Below are positions 34,875 through 43,673 of a DNA stretch of 64,000 nucleotides, one piece after another; the stretch's first letter is position 1, and the number at the start of each line of letters is the position of its first letter. This DNA is from Clostridia bacterium (GTDB lineage: Bacteria > Bacillota > Clostridia > Oscillospirales > Acutalibacteraceae). A model generated the notes under the pieces. The model made no database searches. It was not told the DNA's origin and saw only the letters and a list, made by a program, of their open reading frames with translations. The DNA is taken from the NCBI GenBank assembly GCA_017935325.1, contig JAGBHV010000030.1:1-64000 (forward strand). The letters are read 5' to 3'. The position numbers and the translations under genes are program-made.

Positions 34875-37238
34875 TTACACAAGTTTTGTAAACATTTCAA
34901 GTATTCTCTTAACGCAGAGTTCAAGGTCTGCACGTGTAAGATTACCTGCATCGTAAGCCGCTTTCAGGTCTTCGGGGTAACCGCAGTGCATCTTCATATC
35001 GTTACCTGCTTTAACTTCTTTGACAGGGTCGTTTTTAACACCCCAGTCAGTTGTTACCATTCCATTGAATCCCCATTCATCACGGAGAATGCCTGTAAGA
35101 AGTTCATAACTTTCAGATGTGTGCTGACCGTTTATCAGGTTATATGAAGACATTACTGTCCACGGGTCAGATTCTTTCACTGCAATTTCAAATCCTTTGA
35201 GATAAATTTCGCGTAAAGCTCTTTCTGAAAGGCGTGAATCGCAACCCATTCTGTTTGCTTCCTTATTGTTGCAGGCAAAATGCTTCATTGAAACTGCAAC
35301 TTTCTTTGACTGAATACCTCTTGTTGCCGCAGCAGCAGATTTACCTGCTACCAACGGGTCTTCGGAATAATATTCAAAGTTTCGTCCGCAGAGAGGGTCT
35401 CTGTGAATGTTGAGAGCAGGAGTAAGCCATACACCTAAATTGTTTTCTCTTACTTCAGCACCGCCTGCAGCACCAACTTCAGAAATAAGGTCGGGGTCCC
35501 ATGTACATGCAAGGAGTGTAGCACAAGGCCATGCAGTTGTGGGGATTCCTGTTTCAGGCTCAAGACGTAAACCTGCAGGACCGTCGGCTGTAGGCACAGC
35601 AGGCACATCAAGTCTCTTAAGGGGACCGAAACAGCCTGTGTTTGCAACACCCGTTGGTGGCTGGCCGCCTACAAAATACATAAGCTCATCAAGAGTGAAC
35701 TGTCTTACAAATTCATCCATTGAAATTTCTTCGCCGACTTTGTCAAAGCCTGTTTCGCTTTCGGGAGCAGTAACATCAACAGGTTTGTTTTCCGTATAGA
35801 AGTAGCTTTCTTCGCCTGTGGGAAGATTTTCAAAGCTTCCGTCAGAAAGCATACGCTTTGCAAGCTTAAAAGGCTTGCACCAATTTTTAAGCTGTAAGGT
35901 AACTGTGTCTTCGGCTACTACATATTCAAAGTCAAGCTTCTCTGCACTTCTTACATCTGTGCCGAGATAGAATTTGTAAGCACCTTTTTCAAGTACATAA
36001 GCTGATTTCTGAATTTTTCCAAGGTCGTCAAAACTTGCCATATCGTTGATGTTGAAAGAAAGAACAAGAGTTTCTTCTTCACCGGGTGAAAGAAGTTTTG
36101 TTTTCTTGTAAGCACAAAGCTCACGTGCAGGTTTGCCGAGTTTACCCTGAGGTGCGCTGTAGTAAACCTGAATAACTTCTCTGCCTGCTACATTGCCTGT
36201 GTTTTTAACATTTGCAACTGCAACAATTTTTCCTTCGTTTTCAAGAGCAAGTTTTGATGTGATTTCAAAAGTTGTGTAAGAAAGTCCGAATCCGAAAGGA
36301 TAGCGTACATATTCCTTTGCACCGGGAATTGTTTCGAAATAACGGTATCCTACATAGATGTCGTCTGAATAATCAAGGTGGTCAAAGCATTCCCAGAAAT
36401 CATCCTTGCAGGGGAAATAATCATATGATTTTGCGATTGTGTCTGCAAGTTTACCTGAGGGGTTAACGTCACCGCAGAGCACATCTGCAATAGCAGCGCC
36501 GCCTTCAAGTCCGCCCTGCCAGCCAAAAAGCACCGCATCAACATCGTCATTTTCTGCTAAAAATTCGCAGTCGATTGTAGCACCTGAATTTATAACAATA
36601 ATAACTTTGCTGAAAAGTTTACCTGCTTTTGTGATAAGGTCTTTTTCCAGCTCGGAAAGGTAATAGTCGCCGCCCTGAGGTCTGCGGTCAACGCCTTCTG
36701 CAGAGAAACGGCTGAGAGTGATAATTGCAGTGTCTGCGTTTTTTGAGGCGTCTTCAATAAGAGAAACAGGTACTTCTGCTTCAGGTACGTGCATACTTGC
36801 GAATGTATCGTAAGTCATATCGTCACGCTTTGTGCAGAATTCCATTGCATTAACAATGTCCCATGTTGCATTAATCTGTGCCTGAGTGGGAATGTTTACG
36901 CTTTCTCTTTTTACATAATCTTTATAGAAATCAATAAGGGGCATATAGATTTTGACATCTTTCTCTTCAAAGCCTTCGAAGATATTGCAGATGTAAGGTG
37001 TATGCACGTCGCCGCTTCCGCCGCCGCCTTTTATGTATTCAATAGTTGCTTTGCCGAAGAGAGCAATTTTTTCACCTTTTCTGAGGGGCAGAGCATTGTC
37101 TTTGTTTTTAAGAAGCACCATGCCTTCTGTAGCGGCTTTTCGTGAAAGATTAACGTGCTTTAAAGAAGCAGTAACGCATTTTCCGTCTTCGCCGAGAGGG
37201 ATACATGGCTGGAATCTGAATCTTGCATATTTATTCAT
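34875..37238 (-). CDS. GH3 beta-glycosidase with permuted domain order, cytoplasmic
   Basis: The 787-residue enzyme has the usual GH3 parts in swapped order: the C-terminal-type alpha/beta sandwich comes first (GMVLLKNKDNALPLRKGEKIALFG), then an Fn3-like segment, then the catalytic TIM barrel (residues about 500-787, with LNIHRDPLCGRNFEYYSEDP, VSMKHFACNN and VTTDW). The nucleophile is Asp731 in VTTDWG. This order is known in some Ruminococcus and Butyrivibrio beta-glucosidases. No signal peptide is present. The ATG at 37238 follows GGAGGT. The sugar (glucoside, xyloside or N-acetylglucosaminide) is open. Confidence 0.9.
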   Translation of the reverse strand: MNKYARFRFQPCIPLGEDGKCVTASLKHVNLSRKAATEGMVLLKNKDNALPLRKGEKIALFGKATIEYIKGGGGSGDVHTPYICNIFEGFEEKDVKIYMPLIDFYKDYVKRESVNIPTQAQINATWDIVNAMEFCTKRDDMTYDTFASMHVPEAEVPVSLIEDASKNADTAIITLSRFSAEGVDRRPQGGDYYLSELEKDLITKAGKLFSKVIIVINSGATIDCEFLAENDDVDAVLFGWQGGLEGGAAIADVLCGDVNPSGKLADTIAKSYDYFPCKDDFWECFDHLDYSDDIYVGYRYFETIPGAKEYVRYPFGFGLSYTTFEITSKLALENEGKIVAVANVKNTGNVAGREVIQVYYSAPQGKLGKPARELCAYKKTKLLSPGEEETLVLSFNINDMASFDDLGKIQKSAYVLEKGAYKFYLGTDVRSAEKLDFEYVVAEDTVTLQLKNWCKPFKLAKRMLSDGSFENLPTGEESYFYTENKPVDVTAPESETGFDKVGEEISMDEFVRQFTLDELMYFVGGQPPTGVANTGCFGPLKRLDVPAVPTADGPAGLRLEPETGIPTTAWPCATLLACTWDPDLISEVGAAGGAEVRENNLGVWLTPALNIHRDPLCGRNFEYYSEDPLVAGKSAAAATRGIQSKKVAVSMKHFACNNKEANRMGCDSRLSERALREIYLKGFEIAVKESDPWTVMSSYNLINGQHTSESYELLTGILRDEWGFNGMVTTDWGVKNDPVKEVKAGNDMKMHCGYPEDLKAAYDAGNLTRADLELCVKRILEMFTKLV

Positions 37239-37268
37239 AAAACGACCTCCGTCTTTTTGGTTTATATA

Positions 37269-37298
37269 ATTATATACTTTTCGGCCGATAATCGTCAA
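37269..37298 (-). promoter_or_regulatory. Promoter of the first GH3 gene
   Basis: TTGACG and TATAAT are 18 bases apart on the minus strand, 31 bases before the start at 37238. Its -35 box is only six bases from the -35 box of the divergent oxidoreductase promoter. Confidence 0.6.
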
Positions 37299-37304
37299 GG
37301 GGTG

Positions 37305-37332
37305 TTGATTTTTATTTTATAAAATGTATAAT
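37305..37332 (+). promoter_or_regulatory. Promoter of the Gfo/Idh oxidoreductase gene
   Basis: TTGATT and TATAAT are 16 bases apart and end 34 bases before the ATG at 37367. Confidence 0.6.
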
Positions 37333-37366
37333 AAAGGTGTATATTGAAAAAAAGAGGTGTGTTGTT

Positions 37367-38347
37367 ATGAAAAAATTACGTTTCGGCATCGTTGGCACAG
37401 GCACTATTGCTCACCGTTTTGCCGATGCAATAAAAAATGTGGAAGAAGCGGAGCTTGTTGCCGTTGCATCAAGAACAAAAGAAAATGCAGAAAAATTCGG
37501 TGATGAATTTGATATTCCCATACGTTTTGATAGTTATGAAAAAATGGCTCAGTCCGATGTGATTGATGCGGCATATATTGCAGTACCTCATTCAGGACAT
37601 ATTACATGCTCAATTCTCATGATGAACAACAAAAAACACGTTCTTTGCGAAAAGCCTATGGCAGTAAACAAAAGGGAAGCAGAAGAAATGTTTACCTGTG
37701 CAAAAGAAAACGGAGTTTTTCTTATGGAGGCAATGTGGGCAAGGCTTGTTCCCGGCACAATCAAAATGCTTCAGCTTGTGGAAGACGGAGTTCTTGGCGA
37801 TATCCTTGCAGTTGAGGGTAAATTCTGCTACACAATGGACGAGGATGAAATGGATCACCATGTTTTCAAGCCTGAAAATGGCGGCGGTTCACTTCTTGAC
37901 GTAGGCGTGTACGGACTTAATTTTGCAAGCTGGTATCTGGGTAAAGATGTTGCTGATATAAAAGCGGAATGCACTTACTATAACGGCACAGACAGCCATA
38001 TGTGCGTTCTTATGAAATATAAAGATGAAAAAATCGCAGATATTTCAAGTGCAACACTTTTAAGAAAGCCGAACGAAGGCTTTGTTTACGGAAGCAAAGG
38101 CTACGCACGTCTTCCCCGATTTTATGCTCCTCAGGAAATATATCTTCATTTCAACAACGGTGAAAGCGAAACAATTTCTGTTCCTTATGCAGGTAACGGC
38201 TTTGAAGAACAGATTGCTCATTTCTGTAGTTGTGTTCAGAAAGGTCTTGCTGAAAGTGATATTGTAACTCCTGAACAGACACTTTTTATTACAGAACAGA
38301 TGGATACAATCAGGAGAATGACAGGAATTGTGTATCCGCAGGACTGA
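37367..38347 (+). CDS. Gfo/Idh/MocA family oxidoreductase
   Basis: The 326-residue protein has the Rossmann start RFGIVGTGTIAHRFADAI, the sugar-site motif VLCEKPMAVNKREAEEM (Glu-Lys-Pro) and a C-terminal alpha/beta domain with GGGSLLDVGVYGLNFASW. Members oxidise or reduce sugars and cyclitols with NAD(P). The substrate is not visible. The ATG at 37367 follows GAGGTG. It is divergent from one GH3 gene and upstream of another. Confidence 0.9.
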   Translation: MKKLRFGIVGTGTIAHRFADAIKNVEEAELVAVASRTKENAEKFGDEFDIPIRFDSYEKMAQSDVIDAAYIAVPHSGHITCSILMMNNKKHVLCEKPMAVNKREAEEMFTCAKENGVFLMEAMWARLVPGTIKMLQLVEDGVLGDILAVEGKFCYTMDEDEMDHHVFKPENGGGSLLDVGVYGLNFASWYLGKDVADIKAECTYYNGTDSHMCVLMKYKDEKIADISSATLLRKPNEGFVYGSKGYARLPRFYAPQEIYLHFNNGESETISVPYAGNGFEEQIAHFCSCVQKGLAESDIVTPEQTLFITEQMDTIRRMTGIVYPQD

Positions 38348-38383
38348 TGTATATATAAATATGTATAATTATCATAAAAACAG

Positions 38384-38412
38384 TTGACAATACAATTTAT
38401 TTTCTGTATTAT
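38384..38412 (+). promoter_or_regulatory. Promoter of the secreted GH3 gene
   Basis: TTGACA and TATTAT are 17 bases apart; a TATAAT also occurs three bases later. The expected transcription start falls at about 38420, directly at the hairpin described next. Confidence 0.72.
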
Positions 38413-38420
38413 AATAACAA

Positions 38421-38464
38421 GGCAGTCGGGAAATCAAACAAAATTCTGAGACTGCCATTTTTTT
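38421..38464 (+). terminator. Hairpin with T-run in front of the secreted GH3 gene
   Basis: GGCAGTC (38421-38427) and GACTGCC (38450-38456) enclose a 22-base loop and are followed by ATTTTTTTATT. It has the form of a terminator and could end the oxidoreductase transcript, but it also lies at the very start of the transcript from the promoter at 38384 and so could attenuate or protect the GH3 message. Confidence 0.62.
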
Positions 38465-38482
38465 ATTGAAAAGGGGATAACT

Positions 38483-41089
38483 ATGAAAAAGAAAATAAAA
38501 AAGATTATTTCAATGGCGCTTGTGCTGTCCATTGTGCTTTCATTAGTTCCTATGGCTTTTTCCGTAAGCGGTGATATTGACCCTGCAATTATCGCAGAAA
38601 CATCAAAAACTGCAGTTGAAGTTGAGGCAGAAGGTATTGTTCTGCTTAAAAACGAAGAAAACATTCTTCCTCTGGACGGAAAGAAAGTAAATATTTTCGG
38701 TGCAGGTTCGGTATGTCCGTTTATCGGCAGCTCAAGTTCAGGCGGCGTTGTTTCCGATGACCCTGTAACTTTGTATGACGCATTTGATGAAGCGGGTATT
38801 GAATATAACGAAGACCTCCGCAAACTTTACGAAAAACATTGCGGTTCAAATGCACTTCCCAAAACAAAGAATACTGTTATCAATAACGGCCTTGCAATTC
38901 TTCTTGCAAAAGATTCACTTGAAGAAATGCCCGACTCAAAGCTTAATGATAAAGTTATGAATCAGGCAAAGGATTTTTCCGACACAGCTATTCTTGTAAT
39001 AAGCAGAATCGGTGCGGAAGAAACTGACCTTGACCCCAACGTGCTTCACCTTACAGATGAAGAAATCACACTTGTTGAAAAACTTGATAAAAATTTCGAG
39101 AATGTTATTGTACTTTTCAATATCGGTAACATTATGGAAATGGGTTGGATTGATAAATACGAAAGCATCAAGGCAGCGGCAATTATCTGGATTCCCGGCG
39201 AATTCGGTATGACAGCAGTAGCACAGATGCTCAAGGGCGAAGTTAATCCTTCGGGCAGACTTGCAGATACAGTTGCTTATAAAACAGCAGATTATCCCTC
39301 AAGTGCATGCTTCGGTAATCACGAATATACAGAAGGCGGCACATATATTGAATATCTTGAAGGTATTTACGTAGGCTACCGTTACTTTGAAACTTTTGCT
39401 AAAGATAAAGTTCAGTATCCTTTCGGCTACGGCCTTTCATACACAACTTTTGAGAAAGAATTAGTTGAAAAAACTGTTACTGAAAATGAAATCACAGTTT
39501 CTGTTAAAGTTACAAATACGGGTAATGTGGCAGGTAAGGATGTTGTTCAGGTTTATTACAGTGCACCTTACTATGAAGGCGGTATCGAAAAGAGTGCAAT
39601 CAACCTTGTTGCATTTGATAAAACTGAAATGCTTGAACCCGGCAAGAGTGAAACATTGACTATTACTTTTGATATCGACGATATGGCTTCTTACGACCAT
39701 AAAGTAAACGAAGCATGGATATTGGAAAAAGGTACATATAAAATTATCATCGGCGAAAATGTAAGAGAGCATATTGATTCTTTTGAATATGTTCAGGCTG
39801 AAGATAAGATTATGAAATATGACGATGTAACAGGCACTGAAATCGAAAACCGTTTTGAAAATGCATATAACGGTTTCCCTGTTCTTTCAAGAAAAGCAGG
39901 TACACCCACATATCCCACATTCAGACAGCTTGATAAAGAAGACGGCCTTGCAACTGCAGACGATTTCCCGGAACCTCAGACAGAAGGTGAAGTTCCGAAA
40001 ACGGGCGTAGTTTACGACGAAGTTATCACTCTTCAGGATGTTTATGAAGACGAAAGTCTCTGGGATAAATTCCTTGACCAGCTTACAGTTGAAGAAATGG
40101 CTGAAATGGTAGCTGACGGCGGTTACGGCACAAGAGGCATTGAACGTCTCGGCATCCCCGAAACAAGCGACAACGATGGTCCTTCAAGTATCAAGGGCAG
40201 AAAAGGTATCCTTTTCACAGACACAGCAACAGCATATCCCAGCGTAGCAGTTATGGCTTGCACATGGAATACAGACCTTATGGAAAAACTCGGTGAAGGC
40301 GTAGGCGTTGAAGCAAGAGATATGGGTACAGACATCTGGTATGCTCCTGCAGTTAACCTTCACAGAAACCCTGCAGGCGGCAGAAACTATGAGTATTTCT
40401 CAGAAGACCCCGTTGTTTCAGGTAAAATGGCATCTGCAATGATTAAAGGTTGCCACAAGGAAGGTCTTGCAGTTACAATCAAACACTTCGCTCTTAACGA
40501 GCAGGATACAAACAGAAAAGGCGTATGCACATGGGCAGATGAACAGGCAATCCGTGAGCTTTATCTTAAAGCATTCGAAATTCCGATTAAAGAAACAAAA
40601 TGTAAAGGCGTAATGTCTTCATATAACAGAATCGGCACAACATGGGCAGGCGGTAACGGTGCACTTCTCAACGAAGTATTGAGAAATGAATGGGGCTTTG
40701 AAGGTTTTGTAGTTTCCGACTATTCATGGAATATGACAGGTACAGGTTACATGAACCCTGTTATTGCAGTTTATAACGGTAATGATACAATCCTTTCAGG
40801 TGTGTGGATTCTCAACTATCCCTCACATGTTTCTGTTATCAAAGATGTGTATGAAAAAGACCCGGTCGGTATGGGTAACGCATTAAGACAGGCTGCAAAA
40901 AATCTCTGCATTGCAAAAATGAGCACAAGAGCATTTCTTGACCCGCAGGATTATGATGATTCACTCAGAGGAAACCTTGACGATTTCTCAGATTGGGAAT
41001 GGAAATTCCCCTATGTATTTACATTCGTAGGATTCATTCTGAATAATTTCTTTAACATCATTCTCTGGCTTGCAGGAAAGATTTGCTGA
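38483..41089 (+). CDS. Secreted GH3 beta-glycosidase with permuted domains and hydrophobic tail
   Basis: The 868-residue enzyme has an N-terminal signal sequence (KKIISMALVLSIVLSLVPMA), then the GH3 C-type sandwich (GIVLLKNEENILPLDGKKV), an Fn3-like part (TFEKELVEKTVTENEITVSV) and the catalytic barrel from about residue 530 (VNLHRNPAGGRNYEYFSEDP, VTIKHFALNEQ). The nucleophile is Asp746 in VVSDYSWN. The last 25 residues are hydrophobic (FTFVGFILNNFFNIILWLAG), which may fix the enzyme to the membrane. The start follows AAAAGGGG. It shares the permuted plan with the GH3 at 34875-37238 but has diverged strongly. Confidence 0.9.
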   Translation: MKKKIKKIISMALVLSIVLSLVPMAFSVSGDIDPAIIAETSKTAVEVEAEGIVLLKNEENILPLDGKKVNIFGAGSVCPFIGSSSSGGVVSDDPVTLYDAFDEAGIEYNEDLRKLYEKHCGSNALPKTKNTVINNGLAILLAKDSLEEMPDSKLNDKVMNQAKDFSDTAILVISRIGAEETDLDPNVLHLTDEEITLVEKLDKNFENVIVLFNIGNIMEMGWIDKYESIKAAAIIWIPGEFGMTAVAQMLKGEVNPSGRLADTVAYKTADYPSSACFGNHEYTEGGTYIEYLEGIYVGYRYFETFAKDKVQYPFGYGLSYTTFEKELVEKTVTENEITVSVKVTNTGNVAGKDVVQVYYSAPYYEGGIEKSAINLVAFDKTEMLEPGKSETLTITFDIDDMASYDHKVNEAWILEKGTYKIIIGENVREHIDSFEYVQAEDKIMKYDDVTGTEIENRFENAYNGFPVLSRKAGTPTYPTFRQLDKEDGLATADDFPEPQTEGEVPKTGVVYDEVITLQDVYEDESLWDKFLDQLTVEEMAEMVADGGYGTRGIERLGIPETSDNDGPSSIKGRKGILFTDTATAYPSVAVMACTWNTDLMEKLGEGVGVEARDMGTDIWYAPAVNLHRNPAGGRNYEYFSEDPVVSGKMASAMIKGCHKEGLAVTIKHFALNEQDTNRKGVCTWADEQAIRELYLKAFEIPIKETKCKGVMSSYNRIGTTWAGGNGALLNEVLRNEWGFEGFVVSDYSWNMTGTGYMNPVIAVYNGNDTILSGVWILNYPSHVSVIKDVYEKDPVGMGNALRQAAKNLCIAKMSTRAFLDPQDYDDSLRGNLDDFSDWEWKFPYVFTFVGFILNNFFNIILWLAGKIC

Positions 41090-41104
41090 TTTAAAATAAT
41101 TTAT

Positions 41105-41137
41105 CAAAAAAGGGACAGGCTACTGTCCCTTTTTTAT
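41105..41137 (+). terminator. Terminator after the secreted GH3 gene
   Basis: AAAAAAGGGACAG and CTGTCCCTTTTTT make a perfect stem with a GCTA loop and a T-run, 16 bases after the stop. Confidence 0.93.
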
Positions 41138-41199
41138 TGCAAATAGATTATGTTTGTGATAGAATTTATTTGCATGCGGAAGTTAACGGAGGGAATAGT

Positions 41200-43152
41200 A
41201 TGAAAAAAGTTATAAGTCTGATTTTAGCGTTGATTACGCTTGTAATGTTACCTGTTGAAATCCTTGCGGCAGATAATTCCGTTTCAGAAGACGGTTTTGT
41301 GCTTCTGGAAGAAAATGTTATACAAAGCACAGAAGTGAGAGAAAGGAAAAAGGTTGACGGACTTCGTATGTATGTTGACGAAGAAAACCCGCTTTTTATG
41401 ATAAGAAACTGCCCGAGATATCTTCCCAACCCCACGCCATATGATATTGCATATGAAGCGGTGCTTACTTATTGGGCACTTCCTGAAGACATCAAGGCTT
41501 TTGCGGTTATCTATATTGACGAAGGTCCTACTTACCTTAATCCACAACAGCAGCTTGCTTACTGGGATGAAATTCTTAATTATACGGATGAATATAATGT
41601 TCCCGTTGTTCTCCAGTCAGAGTGTTTCTGCACAAATAAAGAACGTGACCCCTTTACACAGGAAGAACTTTCCGGAGTTTTCAGAAATCACAAATCACTT
41701 ATGGGCTTTGTTCAGGTTGAACTTTCAACTAACGGAGTTACAAACGAACATCTTGCAACCGATGCCGTAACAAATGATATGGGTGTCAACAAAAATATTC
41801 TTGCAAGAATTAAATCCTGCGTAAAAGCCTGTGCAGAAAACGGCGGCCTTTTTATCTGGCAGGATATGGAATATATTTATTGGAAAAAGAATAACTATGT
41901 AAACCATATTCTCAAAGACAGAGAACTTTACGATTTACTCAAGACAAATACGGAAAATATAATTATTATGGACAAGCATAACGGCCACGGCAGACATTTT
42001 GCAAGCCAGTCAAATATTATGGGTTGCTGGCTTGACGATGTGTGCGGCAACTGGGGTGTGAACCTTGAAAATTTCCTCTGGTATGAAGAAGGCTTTACTG
42101 AATACGACAACGTAGGTTTAAAACCGAATGAGCCTGATTTTGCATACACATCAAAATATCCTCCCGCACTTTACGGAATAGATATGATAGCAGATATGGT
42201 GGCAGGTGCAACTGTCTTTGCCATTGAAGGCACTTTTTCAAGAGGCGGATTGTATTATTGGGTTGACGGTAATGTTGTTTTTACTCCCACATTCTATGAT
42301 GTACTTTATCCTTTCTATCAGATGGCTCTGAACGGTTCTGTTCCGGGTAAAGAACAGGTAAAAGAAAAAACTAAGGTTGCCTATAAAATGACACTTCCCG
42401 CGTCATACCCGGTAAGCGGTAACGATGCTCATTTTCTTCAGGGACTTTATTGCGATTCTTTCACTTTTCTGCAGGAAAAGATAGACAATATATATTTTGA
42501 TTGTACAAAAACATGGGTGCCTTCAACCGGAAGGTATTTTGTAATTCCCATTCTTCCCATTTATTCAGAGCCGGAAGAAGTTTTACCTGACAGTTACATT
42601 CTTAATGATATTAAATATTTTTTCAATCTGCTTTTCATAAATCCTATAAAGGAACGTTTCTTCAACAAGCGTTACGAAGAAACATATACGGGAAACGGAG
42701 TGTTGTTTGATATAAACGATTATATCTATATTTTCAACAGTAACGAAAATAAAACCATAGACAGCGAACAGACAGTAAATTATATTTTACCTGAAAGCGG
42801 GAAAATTTTAACGACAGAATTTGTATCACACACCTATGCAGTATTCAAGGAAAACGGAAATAATATTGACATTGATTTATGTAATCTCCGACTTGATACA
42901 GACGATGTATGTGCAGGCCGTGAGAGTGAACATGAATTTATGTTGTCGTATGCAACAGGCGGAAAGAGAAGCGATCTGAAAAATTTCAGAGAATCTGTAA
43001 TTACTCTTTCAGGTTACGAAGCAGAGCCTGAAGTTGTTGCAACAGGTTCAAACAATGCTAAAATAAAAACCGTATTCAACAGCGAATCAGGCACACTTAC
43101 ATTAAGAATAATCTCTAACGGTGAAGTCAGAATCACTGTAAAAGGGGAATAA
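41200..43152 (+). CDS. Secreted GH98-like glycoside hydrolase
   Basis: The 650-residue protein has a signal peptide (KKVISLILALITLVMLPVEI) and a catalytic-type domain whose blocks resemble GH98: a start like PLFMIRNCPRYL, PEDIKAFAVIYIDEGP, NGGLFIWQDMEY, MGCWLDDVCGNWGVNLENF and YGIDMIADMVAGATVFAIEG, followed by FTPTFYDVLYPFYQMAL. GH98 members are endo-beta-galactosidases acting on blood-group glycans or xylan-type endo-enzymes. The C-terminal 200 residues look beta-rich. I assign the family from memory of the block pattern, so certainty is moderate. The ATG at 41200 follows CGGAGGG. Confidence 0.55.
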   Translation: MKKVISLILALITLVMLPVEILAADNSVSEDGFVLLEENVIQSTEVRERKKVDGLRMYVDEENPLFMIRNCPRYLPNPTPYDIAYEAVLTYWALPEDIKAFAVIYIDEGPTYLNPQQQLAYWDEILNYTDEYNVPVVLQSECFCTNKERDPFTQEELSGVFRNHKSLMGFVQVELSTNGVTNEHLATDAVTNDMGVNKNILARIKSCVKACAENGGLFIWQDMEYIYWKKNNYVNHILKDRELYDLLKTNTENIIIMDKHNGHGRHFASQSNIMGCWLDDVCGNWGVNLENFLWYEEGFTEYDNVGLKPNEPDFAYTSKYPPALYGIDMIADMVAGATVFAIEGTFSRGGLYYWVDGNVVFTPTFYDVLYPFYQMALNGSVPGKEQVKEKTKVAYKMTLPASYPVSGNDAHFLQGLYCDSFTFLQEKIDNIYFDCTKTWVPSTGRYFVIPILPIYSEPEEVLPDSYILNDIKYFFNLLFINPIKERFFNKRYEETYTGNGVLFDINDYIYIFNSNENKTIDSEQTVNYILPESGKILTTEFVSHTYAVFKENGNNIDIDLCNLRLDTDDVCAGRESEHEFMLSYATGGKRSDLKNFRESVITLSGYEAEPEVVATGSNNAKIKTVFNSESGTLTLRIISNGEVRITVKGE

Positions 43153-43155
43153 GAA

Positions 43156-43656
43156 ATGAAAAAAACGCTTATTGTAGTAGATATGCAGAACGATTTTATC
43201 GACAAGGCTCTCGGCACTGCTGAGGCGGTCAGAATCGTACCTGCAGTTAAAGAAAAAATCGGAGAATATGTAAAAAACGGTGACGAAATAATTTTCACAA
43301 GAGATACTCACGGAGAAGATTATCTTAACACCGCAGAGGGCAGAAAGCTTCCCGTAAAGCATTGCATAAAAGGCACAGAAGGTTGGGAGATTGCAGAGGG
43401 ACTTTATGTTGACGGTGCAAAAATTATTGATAAACCAAATTTCGGTTGGCCTCATTGGAATGAAGAAAATTTTGAGGAAGTCGAGCTTATCGGCTTGTGT
43501 ACTGATATCTGCGTTGTTTCAAACGCTCTTATCATAAAAGCAATGTTTCCGGAAATAAATGTAAAGGTTGACAGCAGCTGTTGTGCAGGTGTTACGCCTG
43601 AAAGTCATGAGGCGGCACTTAAAACTATGCAGATGTGTCAGATAGAAGTTATATAA
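43156..43656 (+). CDS. pncA: Nicotinamidase-like isochorismatase-family hydrolase
   Basis: The 166-residue protein has the Asp-Lys-Cys triad of the family: Asp9 in IVVDMQNDF, Lys in IIDKPNFG and Cys in LIGLCTDICVVSN. A metal site of nicotinamidase form is present (FTRDTHGEDY and a later HC before IKGT). The next gene is NAD synthetase, which supports nicotinamide-to-nicotinate conversion for NAD salvage. It starts three bases after the GH98-like stop. Confidence 0.8.
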   Translation: MKKTLIVVDMQNDFIDKALGTAEAVRIVPAVKEKIGEYVKNGDEIIFTRDTHGEDYLNTAEGRKLPVKHCIKGTEGWEIAEGLYVDGAKIIDKPNFGWPHWNEENFEEVELIGLCTDICVVSNALIIKAMFPEINVKVDSSCCAGVTPESHEAALKTMQMCQIEVI

Positions 43657-43673
43657 TAATGGCGGTGTAAATT

